From: Hordeum vulgare subsp. vulgare
Lineage: Eukaryota > Streptophyta > Magnoliopsida > Poales > Poaceae
DNA: 64,000 nt
NCBI RefSeq assembly: GCF_904849725.1
Contig: NC_058520.1
Location: 533,376,083 to 533,440,082, forward strand
Direction: 5' to 3'
How positions within the stretch are numbered: the first letter of the stretch is position 1; every line of letters starts with the position of its first letter. Positions 11,499 through 22,600 of the stretch are shown here, piece after piece. Position numbers and translations under genes: made by a program. The notes beneath the pieces were generated by a model. The model saw only the letters and a list, made by a program, of their open reading frames with translations. It was not told the DNA's origin and ran no database searches.

Positions 11499-13129
11499 AC
11501 CACCCCACAGACAACACCGCCAGTCGTGCCGGCACCAAGCCATGGCAAGACCGCTGCAACGCTACCGCCGTCAGCTGATCCGGACATGCATATGGCACAG
11601 GATCCGGACGACGACGATGATACAATTTCCAACGTCGATAAGTACATCAATGAACATGGGTACGGTGACGATGACGCCTTGTTCGGGCCTCCTTCTCAAG
11701 AACCCAACCGTGCAAAAGACTATGGCAATCTAGCTGGTACCGCGGAGAAACCCAATTTCAACAGGCGTCGGCTGTTCAGTTCTCAGGAGACGCCTCCAGC
11801 TCATGCCTTCACCGAGACTCAAATAGCCGAGGTGCGAAATATTATCAGCCCCAACACACTCAAGAAGTTGGTCTCTGAGCAAAACTCGATCCCATTAGAG
11901 CAGAAGAAGCAGAAGGGACGGAAAAGAAAAACTAACAAGGGTGTGAGCCAGCCGGCACCAAGTACGATCCGTGCTCAGGACAGGCCACCAATATCTAAGG
12001 ATACTGAGAGGAGGGTGCATGTGGCGGGTAGGCCGATGCTACCGAATAATATGCTCAATGCTGCAACCGGTGCTATGCGGAGTCTGCATGACGCTGTTCT
12101 TTATATGGAGAAGCGGCGTCTCTCCAAGAATGATGGGGCATACCCGGTTTTCATGGCCAAGGTGCCAGAGGGCAAGGGCTTTGTCGATAGCAACATCGCA
12201 CGTATGATCGTCCTGCGGTTTGATGACATCTTCGCTATTCTTAACCTTTATCCGCTGCACTACACCTTCATTCGGCTATTTTTGCTCAGTATGGAGATAC
12301 GGATCATTAGAGACAAGACCCCGTACATCGTGATAGTCGACCCCTTCTACATGCATGCCAAGCTCTTGGACGGCGGTGGGGACCGGCAAGTCGCGAGTTC
12401 ATACCTCGAAGGCGTCATTCTGGCGAACGCGGATAAGGATAACTTCCTCGTGCCTTACTTTTCTGAGTAAGTCATCCCCTCATCGCCCCGTAACATATGA
12501 TTTCTTAGATTTCGATCGTTCTTTTTTTTCTAACATTCCGTGTTTTGTGCAGTGACACACATTGCACACTTATCCTCTTAAGCCCGAAATATTCCATGGC
12601 CACGTATTTCGACTCAGTCCATCAGTCGAAGAAAGACTACACAAATATCAAGAAAGTTCTTGATGATGTCCTCCCCGGCTACGCCAAATCTGGAAGCACC
12701 TTCAGGAGGCCAATTCTTAGGTACGGCAAGCACGTGTTCACCCACTTAACGACGTTCCCCTGCATCAAGCAGCCGCCAGGCAGTCAGAAGGATGCCTACT
12801 ACACCCTCCATCACATGCGGGCGATCGTACGGGACCAGCATCACCGTATGCTACCAAATGAGCTCAAATATTGGTTCGCACACTTGTCAGCAATCCAGGA
12901 CGAGGACATCAGACAAGAATTCTTTCGCATCCAGTCGGAGTTGGCGGAAATCATCTATCAAGATGTCCTTGCTAGATCGGGGCAGTTCTACCTAAACTGT
13001 CCACCGTCCAACAGTGATATTGACACAATGCTACAAATGTAGGCTGACAACGACCGCACATTCATGACCATCACGAAAGACGGCGGCTTCATCCACGCTC
13101 CGGTCCCTGAGTCGAGTCAAAAGTACTGA
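11499..13129 (+). pseudogene. CACTA gene, second part, with Ulp1-like C-terminal region
   Basis: Removing element A and one GGGAG copy joins 3109 to 11499 in an open frame (NWSMLWPKSQIRLGAGE, then TTPQTTPP). An acidic linker, a basic KRKTNKG patch and a long conserved segment follow up to a GT donor at 12467. The next exon starts at 12553 with THCTLILLSPKYSMATYFDS. This resembles the HW-T-L segment of Ulp1/C48-type proteases linked to plant CACTA elements, but the usual Trp is Cys. An in-frame TAG at 13040 interrupts the last stretch, which otherwise runs to TGA at 13127-13129. Function in transposition is not known to me. The Ulp1 call is from motif recognition only. Confidence 0.6.
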
Positions 13130-13338
13130 TGCTATGTTGTAATTAAACTTTAATGAACTTGTATGTCTCTTTACTTTGGATAGTAGTTGAACTTATATGT
13201 GTATTCGATTCTATTTATTAGTAGGACCATGAATCGTGCTATTAATGTCTTGCTTTTCTCTTTCGATCCTTTTGTTGCATACTTATATATTGCTTATATA
13301 TTATCTGTGAATTTCTTTTGTTTGTCTAGTGCATAGAG

Positions 13339-13590
13339 ATGCCGTCGTATGTCGTGTACAAGGGTGAGGTTCCCGGAGTCTACGACGACTGGGAGGAGTG
13401 TCGGAGACAGGTTCATCATTTCAGCGGTAACAGTTACAAAGGGTACACCACTAGGACGGACGCGGAAGCTAGATATGCGCGCTATCTAGCGGGAGAGAGG
13501 AGGGAGAGGAGGAGGAACCAAATGAAGATCGGCTTCACCGCGATGATGCTCATCGTGACCGCAACCCTCTTCTATGTGATGGTAGTTTAG
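13339..13590 (+). CDS. Small protein with RNase H1 N-terminal/viroplasmin-type domain and C-terminal membrane segment
   Basis: An 83-residue frame from ATG at 13339. Residues 1-50 (YVVYKGEVPGVYDDWEEC, then FSGNSYKGYTTRTDAEARY) have the aromatic and Gly pattern of the hybrid-binding N-terminal domain of eukaryotic RNase H1, shared with caulimovirus viroplasmin. A basic stretch (GERRERRRN) comes next. Residues 63-83 form a hydrophobic helix ending at the stop. No RNase H catalytic domain follows. It sits between the CACTA gene and the CACTA right end, on the same strand. I recall similar small ORFs in Triticeae CACTA elements. It may be a 3' exon or an independent gene, and no function is assigned. 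Confidence 0.6.
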   Translation: MPSYVVYKGEVPGVYDDWEECRRQVHHFSGNSYKGYTTRTDAEARYARYLAGERRERRRNQMKIGFTAMMLIVTATLFYVMVV

Positions 13591-13829
13591 ATATCGACTT
13601 GTAATATGAAGACAAACTCGCTACTCGCGAGACTTGTAATGTTCTAACTTTGTTCGGTATTTTGAATTCGGAGACTAATATGATGAATTGTATTCGGAGA
13701 CTAATCTTCTATTGTATTCGATAAATCTGTTGTTTATATATATGTTGTGCTATTTATATTCTGTGCTATTATGTATATTTTAACCTGTATAAATATCAGA
13801 AAAGAAAAGAAATTCTAATATTCATAGTA
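13591..13829 (+). other. A/T-rich spacer between the small ORF and the CACTA subterminal repeats
   Basis: A/T-rich, with a short internal repeat (GTATTCGGAGACTAAT-like sequence twice near 13666-13707). It probably contains the 3' UTR of the small ORF. No gene seen. Confidence 0.5.
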
Positions 13830-14077
13830 GTGGCGCACCTACAGGAGGTGTGCCATTGGTAGCTGGGATAGTAATGGCGCACCAGGTGGTGCGCCATTGT
13901 TGTCTTGGATAGTAATGGCGCACGAGGTGGTGCGCCACTGTTATTTATATTAACAGTGGCGCATCAGGCGTGCGCCATTACTATTTATTAGTAGTGGCGT
14001 GATAATAATGACGCACCTATAGTGCATCATTAATAGCTAAAGTGGGTGCGCCACTAATAGGCATTTTTCTAGTAGTG
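13830..14077 (+). repeat. CACTA subterminal repeats and right terminal inverted repeat
   Basis: Units like AGTAATGGCGCACC and its complement GGTGCGCCA recur about every 25-55 bases, often as inverted pairs. They end with GTGCGCCACTAATAGGC and the CTAGTAGTG terminus at 14077. Such arrays are the transposase-binding regions of CACTA elements. Confidence 0.88.
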
Positions 14078-14559
14078 TCAAACACATACCCCATCCTCTT
14101 CTATCAACTTAGTTAGACTCGATTCCAAGGTCATGAGATTGGTGAGTCCTCGTGGCTCACAGTTTACTACAACCACTCACATGTATACGTACTCCAAATG
14201 CAGACGTCCCCGAGGATACCCAGCTGAGGTGGAAGTTCTACGAAGATAGTGGCAGGCTATACGCGACGTATCCTCAGGATTAGAGGCACTTGGTCGTGAT
14301 CGTGGGCCTAGCAAGGCGGGATAGCATTGTTTTTGTCGTTTATCTTGTCTGTAGTCAGACCCTGTTTTCCATTTGAATAATGTATGACTGTGTGACTCTG
14401 TAATTTAGCTTGAGGAGAGTGTAAGCCAAATCTTATTACTCTTCCATCCTTTATGTATTGTGATGTTTATCCTGCTTGTGAAACACTTAGATGTGTCCCT
14501 TTCCCCTTTTGAGGCCTCGCCCCCAAATAAGGAAAGAGCCGCATCTTAGTCGTTGCAAG
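14078..14559. other. Unassigned intergenic or repeat-derived segment
   Basis: No supportable coding frame. Part of it (14190-14300) looks like degraded transposon-derived sequence, but I cannot name a family. Confidence 0.3.
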
Positions 14560-16570
14560 TTTAGCCCGAGCAAAATTCCCTCCAAGTTATTAGCATCCAT
14601 TGCTTCATTAAGAGCTAAGGAAAGCTAATTGATAGCCAACACAAAGAGGTAGGGGGAGAGAGGACACCCCTGCCTAATGACCCTAGAGCTCCTCAACTTC
14701 TATAATGTTTGATCATTAGTGATAACCGATAAAACATGAGAAGAAATACAAGTATAGACCAAATATATGAAATGACCATGCATCCCTATACGAATTAGAG
14801 CGGAGAAAATAAAATTCCATACCATACGATACAAATCTTCTGCAAGATCAATTTTTAGCATCAAAACCTCTTGTTTCCAAGATTTAAGGGCAAATGAATG
14901 GGTTGTCTCTTATGCAATAATGATGTTATCACTAATCCTTCTACCTTCAATAAAAGCTTGTTGTGTAGGGTCAATATAATCCGGAATGTGGGGTTTTAGC
15001 CTATTAGGAAGGGTTTTTGCAATAATCATGTAAATGACATTACAAAGACTAATCGGTCTGTAATCCGAAGGAATGAGAGGAATAAGTTTCTTAGGGATAA
15101 GTGCATTATTAGTTTCACTAATGTGTGGAGGAAGGGTAGCTAAGATGTAGAAGTTCCTCACGAGTGTTCTAACATCATCACCTATCCAATCCCAAGTAGC
15201 AAGATAAAATTCGACATTGAAACCATGAGGCCCTCGAGAAGCATTATGTTTCACGTCCCAAGGGTCTGCAAAATTTTCTCTCTATTTGGGACGGAGTAGG
15301 TAAAATCATTTGTTTGAGATAGAGGGTTAGTTCCCGAGAAGGGTCTGCCAACATTGATGTTAGAAGAAGAAAATATATATTTGAAATAGTTGACAAAATT
15401 ATTAGCAATTTCTTGAGGCTTAAAGTGAGTAATCTCATTATCATCTTTGATAGAAAGAATTGTATTTATTTTTCTTCTTTCAAGCACAACATGGTGAAAA
15501 AACTTAGTGTTTCTATCTCCATCTTTAACCCAATGCTTCTTAGCCATTTGCATATAAAATTGATTTAGCTTATAAGGATTTTGCCCATACCTGCCTATAA
15601 GTGAGCCTTCCAAAAGACGATCTTGTTGCTGCAAGGGCTTCATTTGTATTTGTTTGGTCTAGATTTTGATTTCATGGAGCTCTTGTTGAATTGGTTTTTT
15701 CTTCTTCCACCATGTTTCAAGAGTTCCTCCAGGTCCATTAATTCTAACTGAAAAGGGGGCACTCCTAGTAGCAGTCCAAGCTGTTTTGGCAAAACTATGA
15801 AAGTCATTCTCCATTAACCACCAATTCTCAAACTTAAAAGACTGCTTTGGCCTACAAAATCGACCATCATTAGATATCAAAATACGAGCATGATCACTTA
15901 AAATAATGGGAAAATTGATCACTTTAGTATTAGGATAGATGGCACAACAATCAGGGTTCACAAGGCAGTGGTACAAATGTTGGTAAACAGGATTAGCAGT
16001 ATGATGTCTATTGGGCCACATATAAGCTGGGTCGTTGTATCCAATGTCAAAGAAACCACATTCTTTAATCAAAGTGCGATAAGCCGACATACGATAGTAG
16101 TTAACCTTGCCATTGCACTTGTCTATTTCATATAAGATATCATTGAGATACCCCATACAAATCATCGGCTTACCTAGGTTATCATACACAAAATTTGCAA
16201 CTTGCTCCCAAATAATACTCGTCTCACGGTGGTATGGGTCACCATAGATACAAACTACACCAAACTCAATACGCATAGCAACATGGACCACATTAGCTAG
16301 GACAACATAAAAAAAGCACTGTGCATGGACACTTCCAGTTCATCATTCCACATCAGTCATAATCCTCCCGAAGATCCTCTTGATGGGACTACAATACTAT
16401 CAGAGATGTCAAAATGGTTCATCAAATCACGCGAGGAAAGTTTAGATGATTTAACTTCTGAAATGAAAGTTACCTGCGCCTTTGTGGAGTGGATGAGGTT
16501 TGCCAGGAACATCATACGCTCGTTGTCGAGGCCCCAACCCATACCCCGACAATTCCAGGCGATCACATTC
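14560..16570 (-). mobile_element. L1-type LINE relic: endonuclease plus partial reverse transcriptase
   Basis: On the minus strand the order is an endonuclease start ([19 protein letters not shown], from 16566), the rest of the endonuclease (16291-15659, IYGDPYHRE, PMICMGYLND, ILSDHARIL), a linker with KKHWVKDGDRNTKFFH (15643-15251), and reverse transcriptase fingers and palm (15254-14910: SRGPHGFNVEFY, DYRPISLCNVIY, QQAFIEGRRISDN). Sequence near 14640 still encodes RQGCPLSPYLF. The rest of the reverse transcriptase and the 3' tail are missing. The endonuclease GDLN-type Asp is Tyr (MGYLND), and several frames are broken, so it is dead. Confidence 0.85.
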
Positions 16571-18755
16571 GAGGCGACACTTGTTGATCGGAGATCTAAA
16601 AATCATCCATTTAACTTGCAGCAAAACCGTTGGGCAACATCCTGCTGGGGGCAATCGATTGGGAGTGGAAGATCCTAATCGAGCATCTAGTCTTCGTTTT
16701 ATTAAGGTCGAGGTTTCCACATCAAGTCTTTTTTTTAATTGGGGACGAAGGAAGTAGATAGATGGACTGTAATTCACCTTTGAGCCCGGGCTCATTTACA
16801 CCAGTTCATAAATCCAAAAGGAAGTAGTAGAAAATTCAAAATCCGGCCCAAACATTGTACTTCTCCAAAGTTTCTCTCACAACCAAATTTTATTTTTGTT
16901 TTTCTCACGATCTTCATGATTGTCCTAATATCACCAATTTTTGCACACACATCATGCATTCAATCATCTTGAATGCCAAAAAACATACTTTTTAAAATGT
17001 TTTTACTATTTTAAATGTTTTTATTGTTTACACCCAAATGTAGATGCATCTGAACACCGAGTCGCTACTTTCGGTAGATAGGTAGATAGATATATAGAAT
17101 AGAATAGATGGATAATAGGAGTACAACAACAACAAAAAACAAGTTTTCGCACAAATTATTCTTTTCGGTTTTTCTAAAACACATCTAGATATGAGATAAG
17201 TATTGCACATCTAAATCCTATATATATCATTCATCGTAAATTTTTATAGGTAGCTTTCCAAGTCCTATATCATTGATCCTACATAGAGGTTCGTGTGGAA
17301 AAATCATTTTCCTTTTTCTTTCTAATTTTATGCTTGATTTAGTTATTTAGATGTGCAATAACTATGACACATCTAAACGTGTCCTAAACACAACCCTTTT
17401 CTTTTCTTGAACATAATATACATACATAGACGCTTATAGACAAGCTCACATGCATATAATATCCTTATAAACACCTTGAAGGACGGGGCCCGCACTTCAT
17501 CTTGTGCATTCCCAATCATTAAAAGGTGTCACCATTTGCGGAACAACAGTATTAGGAGCCTATCAACCAAGGTATTTTTATTATTATCTGTCATATCTAC
17601 CATAAGTAGGTCGTGTGGCGTTTTCATCTAGCTTTGGCCCTTTGCGTTTTGCTGACAGCGCTTATGTCCTTGACCTGCCTTGTCCTACAGGAACCTGTAA
17701 AGGCTTGTGCTTAGATTAGAATAGTGTCACTTGACAAACTGAATTCCAGGACGGGAGCTGGGAGGGATGGCAAGCATGATTGGATTCTCTCGCCACTTCA
17801 CTTGTCAACACTAATTAATCAATAGGATTAGGGCATCTTGATGGCAGTTTGGCGCGCACTCGCCTGGCCATCTGGCGTCCTTATCGCAGCTGCATGGTAA
17901 CTCAACAGTGCAGCTGACACCTGAGTCGCTTTGCTTTCTTTCGTTTTCTGGTGGATTTGGATTCCGTTTTCCATCACGTCTTCGTTGGAAACCGGTGCGG
18001 GAGAGACGACCACTCGTGGATGGATGCAACATCGGTACGCGGGCATCCGTCACCATTAAAATCTCCCCCTCACTCTAGTGTCGGCAGATGGGGATGGATT
18101 TACCTAGCTGGCATTCTGCCTAGATCCTCCAAAATATGCACTAGCTAGAAACCCTATGCATTGCAAGAAAAAGATGTATATATTCCTCACAGCAACTTTC
18201 TGAAAAAAGAGAGAACTTGATTGGTTCGGACGGCAGCAGGAATGGTTGATTGAACTTTCGAACGACTAACAAAGACAAGGGGCTTAAATTTCTTAATGGA
18301 AAAACCCTGATAGGCCGTTGGTACTGCTGGAGCCATTATTTTCCTGTTGCAATTCGGAGCCTTTAGCCTTATCTTCTCTTGCGCCAGCTTTCAGACGAGC
18401 AGCCTGTGCTAAAAGGCTTTCCGGCATATATATCACTCATGTACCATACGGTAGTCCCTACATGTACATAAAATATACGCCTAACCGTCCAAAAGACAAC
18501 ACTTGCACTGTTAGGATGTATATACATACACACATCACGTTGGGCTTAATGGCTTCTATTTTGTCTCCTGATGTCTCCCACACCAAAGAGATGGCCGGAC
18601 GATCCAATGTAGGCTACAGTCGCACGTAGTATACGAGACACACTTGGTACCATCTTACTCCGTAATGCTGGTCCTGGTCCACCATGCTTGTGATTAACAA
18701 AAAGATGGCAGTTGAACAGCCTGCCTAATCTTAGCTACAACGAGTCGTTGGCCAC
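16571..18755. other. Intergenic region without supportable gene
   Basis: It contains the fold-back element at 17174-17400 and a GATA-type simple repeat (about 17074-17110). Open frames up to ~100 codons are not conserved-looking. It is downstream flank of the first beta-galactosidase gene. Confidence 0.5.
17174..17400. mobile_element. Fold-back MITE, about 227 bp
   Basis: Two arms of ~40 bp are inverted relative to each other: ...TATTGCACATCTAAAT near 17200 and ATTTAGATGTGCAATA near 17345. Outer parts are ACACATCTAGAT and ACACATCTAAAC. Arms are roughly 75-80% alike, with ~120 bp between them. I cannot assign a superfamily with confidence, as no clean target duplication was seen. Confidence 0.55.
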
Positions 18756-18912
18756 ACTTTCGGAGATGATAATACTGGTGCACTTTGTATTTCGTTCAGA
18801 CTTCTGCATTAATAAAATGGTTGCATGCATCACTCGATGCAGAGGCCGGGACGATGCCTCCTTTTTGAAAAAAAAAAAAAAACTTTCGGAGATGATAATA
18901 CTGGTGCACTTT
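18756..18912 (+). mobile_element. Short poly(A)-tailed retroposon with perfect 31-bp target duplication
   Basis: Bases 18756-18786 are repeated exactly at 18882-18912. Between them are 95 bp (18787-18881) ending in about 14 A. The body has AATAAAATGGTTGCATGCAT and GATGCAGAGGCCGGG, which I recognise as the 3' end of a common grass LINE. A long perfect duplication plus poly(A) indicates LINE-type target-primed reverse transcription. It is read as a severely 5'-truncated LINE. A SINE-like unit is the alternative. Confidence 0.88.
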
Positions 18913-19676
18913 TAAGGCTTGCTTGACAAGTCTCTAAATGCAGACAATCTTCTGCAACAACCCAGATGCTTGGGCAAAAATTCTGGTTATACTCCCCTAC
19001 ACTAACCCAATGACTTTACTGAAAAAGAATCCGAACTTTACATGCTCAGATGTTTGCCTGTCAGTTCGGGAAGAGTCTCATATTTTCCATCAGATGCTTG
19101 GTGCTAAAATCACATGCCTACAGAATACGTGCCACATGCACGTACAACAAAGCACGTACGTACGATGCGGAACGTTTGGAGCTCGGTCCAAGAGTTGAGA
19201 CGAATGATTCCGTTATTAGCTCAGATGTCAACAAAGCACATACGTACGATGCCTACATGTGAGCGTGATGTGATCTACATCTACTGCCAACGAGTCAACC
19301 AAAGAGAGCAACAACCCAACGTACGGAAGAAGGGGAATACGAAGGGGGATAAAATGTGTGAACCGAACTTGACAGAACTGAACTGCCTTAACTAAGCTGC
19401 AACAGATTCCTCACACTACATCAGCATTCCAACACTTATTATATAGAAAGTTCATGATGCATTCTACAATATGCTTCGTGGTAACAGATTCCTTGCTCGT
19501 GGCTTGAACTCGTAGCCATATTAGGTATAAACGAGCCTGAGACGCAATGCCTTTGCGCATATGGTCAGTATCCTGAGTATACTGCGTAAAAGAAAACCAG
19601 AACTGCAGCTTCCGAATTTGATTTTGGACGACCAGATTTGTGGTGCTGGAACCCTTAGCTGAGTAGAATTCACAGA
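18913..19676 (-). other. 3' flank of the first beta-galactosidase gene
   Basis: No gene. It includes two close copies of CAAAGCAC-TACGTACGATGC (about 19148-19170 and 19232-19253). Part adjacent to 19677 should be the 3' UTR. No clear single polyadenylation signal could be chosen. Confidence 0.5.
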
Positions 19677-22600
19677 TTAAGAACAGTCTGCTTCAATGGC
19701 AAGTGTTTTGGTGACGCCAGGGCATGGATCTTCTCCGAATCCCTCATCTGACAGCGAAACTGTACAGCTATTCATGTTCATACAAGCCTGCAGAGAATAA
19801 AAAGGGCTGCTTAGGAAATATACAAAATTTGGTCTGGTCAATCAAATCTAGATCTCTATGTCCTGAAACAGCCCTTAGACGACTCGTATGGAACGCATGT
19901 TAGCTTGGAAATGGAATGTTAAAACCGCCTACATGTCTAATCTGTTCCCAGTTGCACCATTACTGCAGTCTGCAAAGTCAGAGCTGTCAGTCATCGAATT
20001 CCAAGACTAAATTCATGTGCACCCATACAAATCCACGTGCATCAACACTCAGTAAGCCAGATTTGATGCTTATTGAGTTCTGGATAAGAATCAGGTGAGA
20101 TTTTACGTCGAGAAACCAGAAATGTTACCTTCTCAACAACAGATACAGAGTCTGGATGGTGGCAGCTTCCTTGTTGGTAAGATCTGCAAGTTCCACTGGG
20201 GTCTCCGAAGCTTGCAAACTTGACTGAGGAGATGTTTTTGCCTTTGGGGCAAGACAGCTGCACTTTTGCTGCTACTCTGCCGTCGTCTGAGATACTTTTA
20301 TCCCAGGACTCCAAGTCTATGGAAGGATAGTTCTCCGACACAAAGGAGCAAACACTTGTCGCAACTCTTCTCGAGAATGTAATCTTCGTGGGATCCCCAC
20401 CTTGCTCCTCAAAGACCACAAGGGTGTTCCCTGATGGGTGAAACCATGACCTTGGGACATGGTACCTTTGTTCAAAAGTGAAACAGAAATGTGAGACACA
20501 AGAGAATAATTGCATAACATAATTAGATCGGTGAGCTGTGCCAAATGTCCGTCACATTACCATCTTTGAGTCGGCTTTCCACATCCAACCCTGCACTTAT
20601 TTGGAGAAAATTTCCCTCTGTAGTCGCAGCTCGTAGTGCACCTGTCATTAGTAGGACTGGTCCTGGGCCAATACCTCCCTATGGCATTTCCATTCAACCA
20701 AACCAGGCCTTTCCCCATAGACTGCATGTCTAGCCCAACTGGGTCATCTCCTTGTGGAACATCAACATTCACCTAGGAAGTAGTACATTGGATTAGGAGT
20801 TTAGTACACGTGATAAGATGTGAAGAGTTTATTGAGAATAAAGATTGTAAGATGTTACCTTGTACCATGTCAAAGGCTGATGTTTTGGTGGCTGCGATTG
20901 TGGCCTCCACCTTTGGTTATTCCCCTGATCGTGCTTAAATAAACCGTAATGTTCACCTTCCAACCCAACCTACCAACAAATACAAAACAAGAGTGCAGAT
21001 AAACACCCATCTCGATTATGTCAAATTCTATACATAAACTCAGGAGTCAAAACATATACGACGTACTTCAATATTGAGTTCTCAACAGAAGTTCCATATG
21101 AAGAATCTCGAGGACAGTACCTTGTATGCCCAATTATTTGAAGACAAGTCTGTGGTTCCATTTTTCATTCCAGAGATGTTCACACTTGTAAGGCCAGCTC
21201 CCACCCATTCATAATAGGGTCCTGCACTCTTAGAAAGTGCATAAACTTCCAATCAGATAAACAGTTTCAACTTTTAAGTGACCTGCTACTAGATACAGTA
21301 GAAATTAACGAGGGGCCATAGGCCGATTTTCTCAGAAGTGTGTAAACTGCATATATATGCACATAAAAATAGCGGGCATGTAAAGAACAGCATACATAAG
21401 GCAATGTTAAATCGTTCGTACAGGTAGAAAAGCTTACTTTCAATCCAACAGTCATGCTCAGTATTGCAATTTCATTCTTCCCAGCCTTCAAGTTGATGGG
21501 CATATGTGCACTGAAACTTGATTCTGAGCCATTACCATATGCACTACCTGAGAAAGACATTCTATGAAATGTTAAGTGTAGTGACAGAGAAACTCAAACT
21601 GAAGAGAATTGTAGATTGCAAAGATAACAAAGGGTCAGCTGTGCTGCTGACGATATACGATTCAACCATTCTCTCAAGAGTTGTTATAATGAATCCAGTG
21701 TAAATAAGCGCTCTATTTCTTAAGATATATTTTGACCATACAAAAAAGTTTATATCCCAGAGAATCGTATAGGCTGAATTAGAACTGCAGAAACATCCCA
21801 GCAAATGTCTACTCAAAGATATTACTTTATGTGATTTCTCGGCATAAAGTAGAGTAAAGAACACACCTATGAGCATATTGTTTAGGAAAGCATGAACAGC
21901 ATGGCCTTTGGAGTCAATATTAAGAACGGGATGATTCCCACTTGAAGGATAATTTCTATCCACATCAAAACTGCAAATTCCATTCAAAGAAAGGGTCACA
22001 TACAGAACAGGAAGTATTTAGGATGGTGCAGAGAAATAATATAATGACATAAATAACACTAAGACCTCCTCTCTTTAGTTGATACCAGGTTTATCAACAT
22101 GTTTATCAGGAAAAAAAAAGCTTATCAACATACTAAGAATACATGATACAGCATGTAGTGGACGAACCTTGTAGTGTGCCACAGATAATCAGTAGAGTCT
22201 TTTGTTGTATTAATATGGTCCACAAATTCATTTCGTACAAAGTCATTTTTATCCCAAATCCCAATTCTCTCTGTGAAAATGCTCCACTGATCAGGTTTTG
22301 ATGCTTGCAAAGTTCCCGGAACCATGTCGACCATCAAAGTTTGAGATCGAACCTAAAGATGACCAATCATGAAGAACCAAAGTAATATGAGAAAGTCGTG
22401 AGCTAAATATTGTGTTTCTCAGTTAAGCATTCAATGATCTGATGTTGGATATATGCTTTTCTCCTTTTCAATTCTTCTGTTATTTTCTGTTTCATTTTCT
22501 GAGAAGGATGGTGTCCATTTAAACCAGACTGAATGTGTTCTATTCTTAAAATCATTAAAAGGAAAATGAAATACCTTTGCAGTGTTGAAAACCACATTCT

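Larger units (their letters stand above)
1..14077 (+). mobile_element. CACTA (En/Spm-type) DNA transposon, right-hand part, interrupted by a Copia element
   Basis: The right end is clear. The terminal inverted repeat reads CACTACTAGAAAAATGCC on the minus strand and finishes at 14077, followed by TCA (14078-14080), which fits the 3-bp target duplication of CACTA elements. Just inside are subterminal repeats. The element carries a plant-transposase-type (Ptta/En/Spm) gene from 1169 on, with frameshifts and a large LTR insertion at 3110-11493. No left CACTA terminus is seen, so the left boundary is outside the window or inside the unassigned 1-1168 segment. Without the insertion about 5.7 kb is visible. 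I see no TNPD/TNP2 transposase core, so this part may be non-autonomous or the core may lie to the left. Confidence 0.8.
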
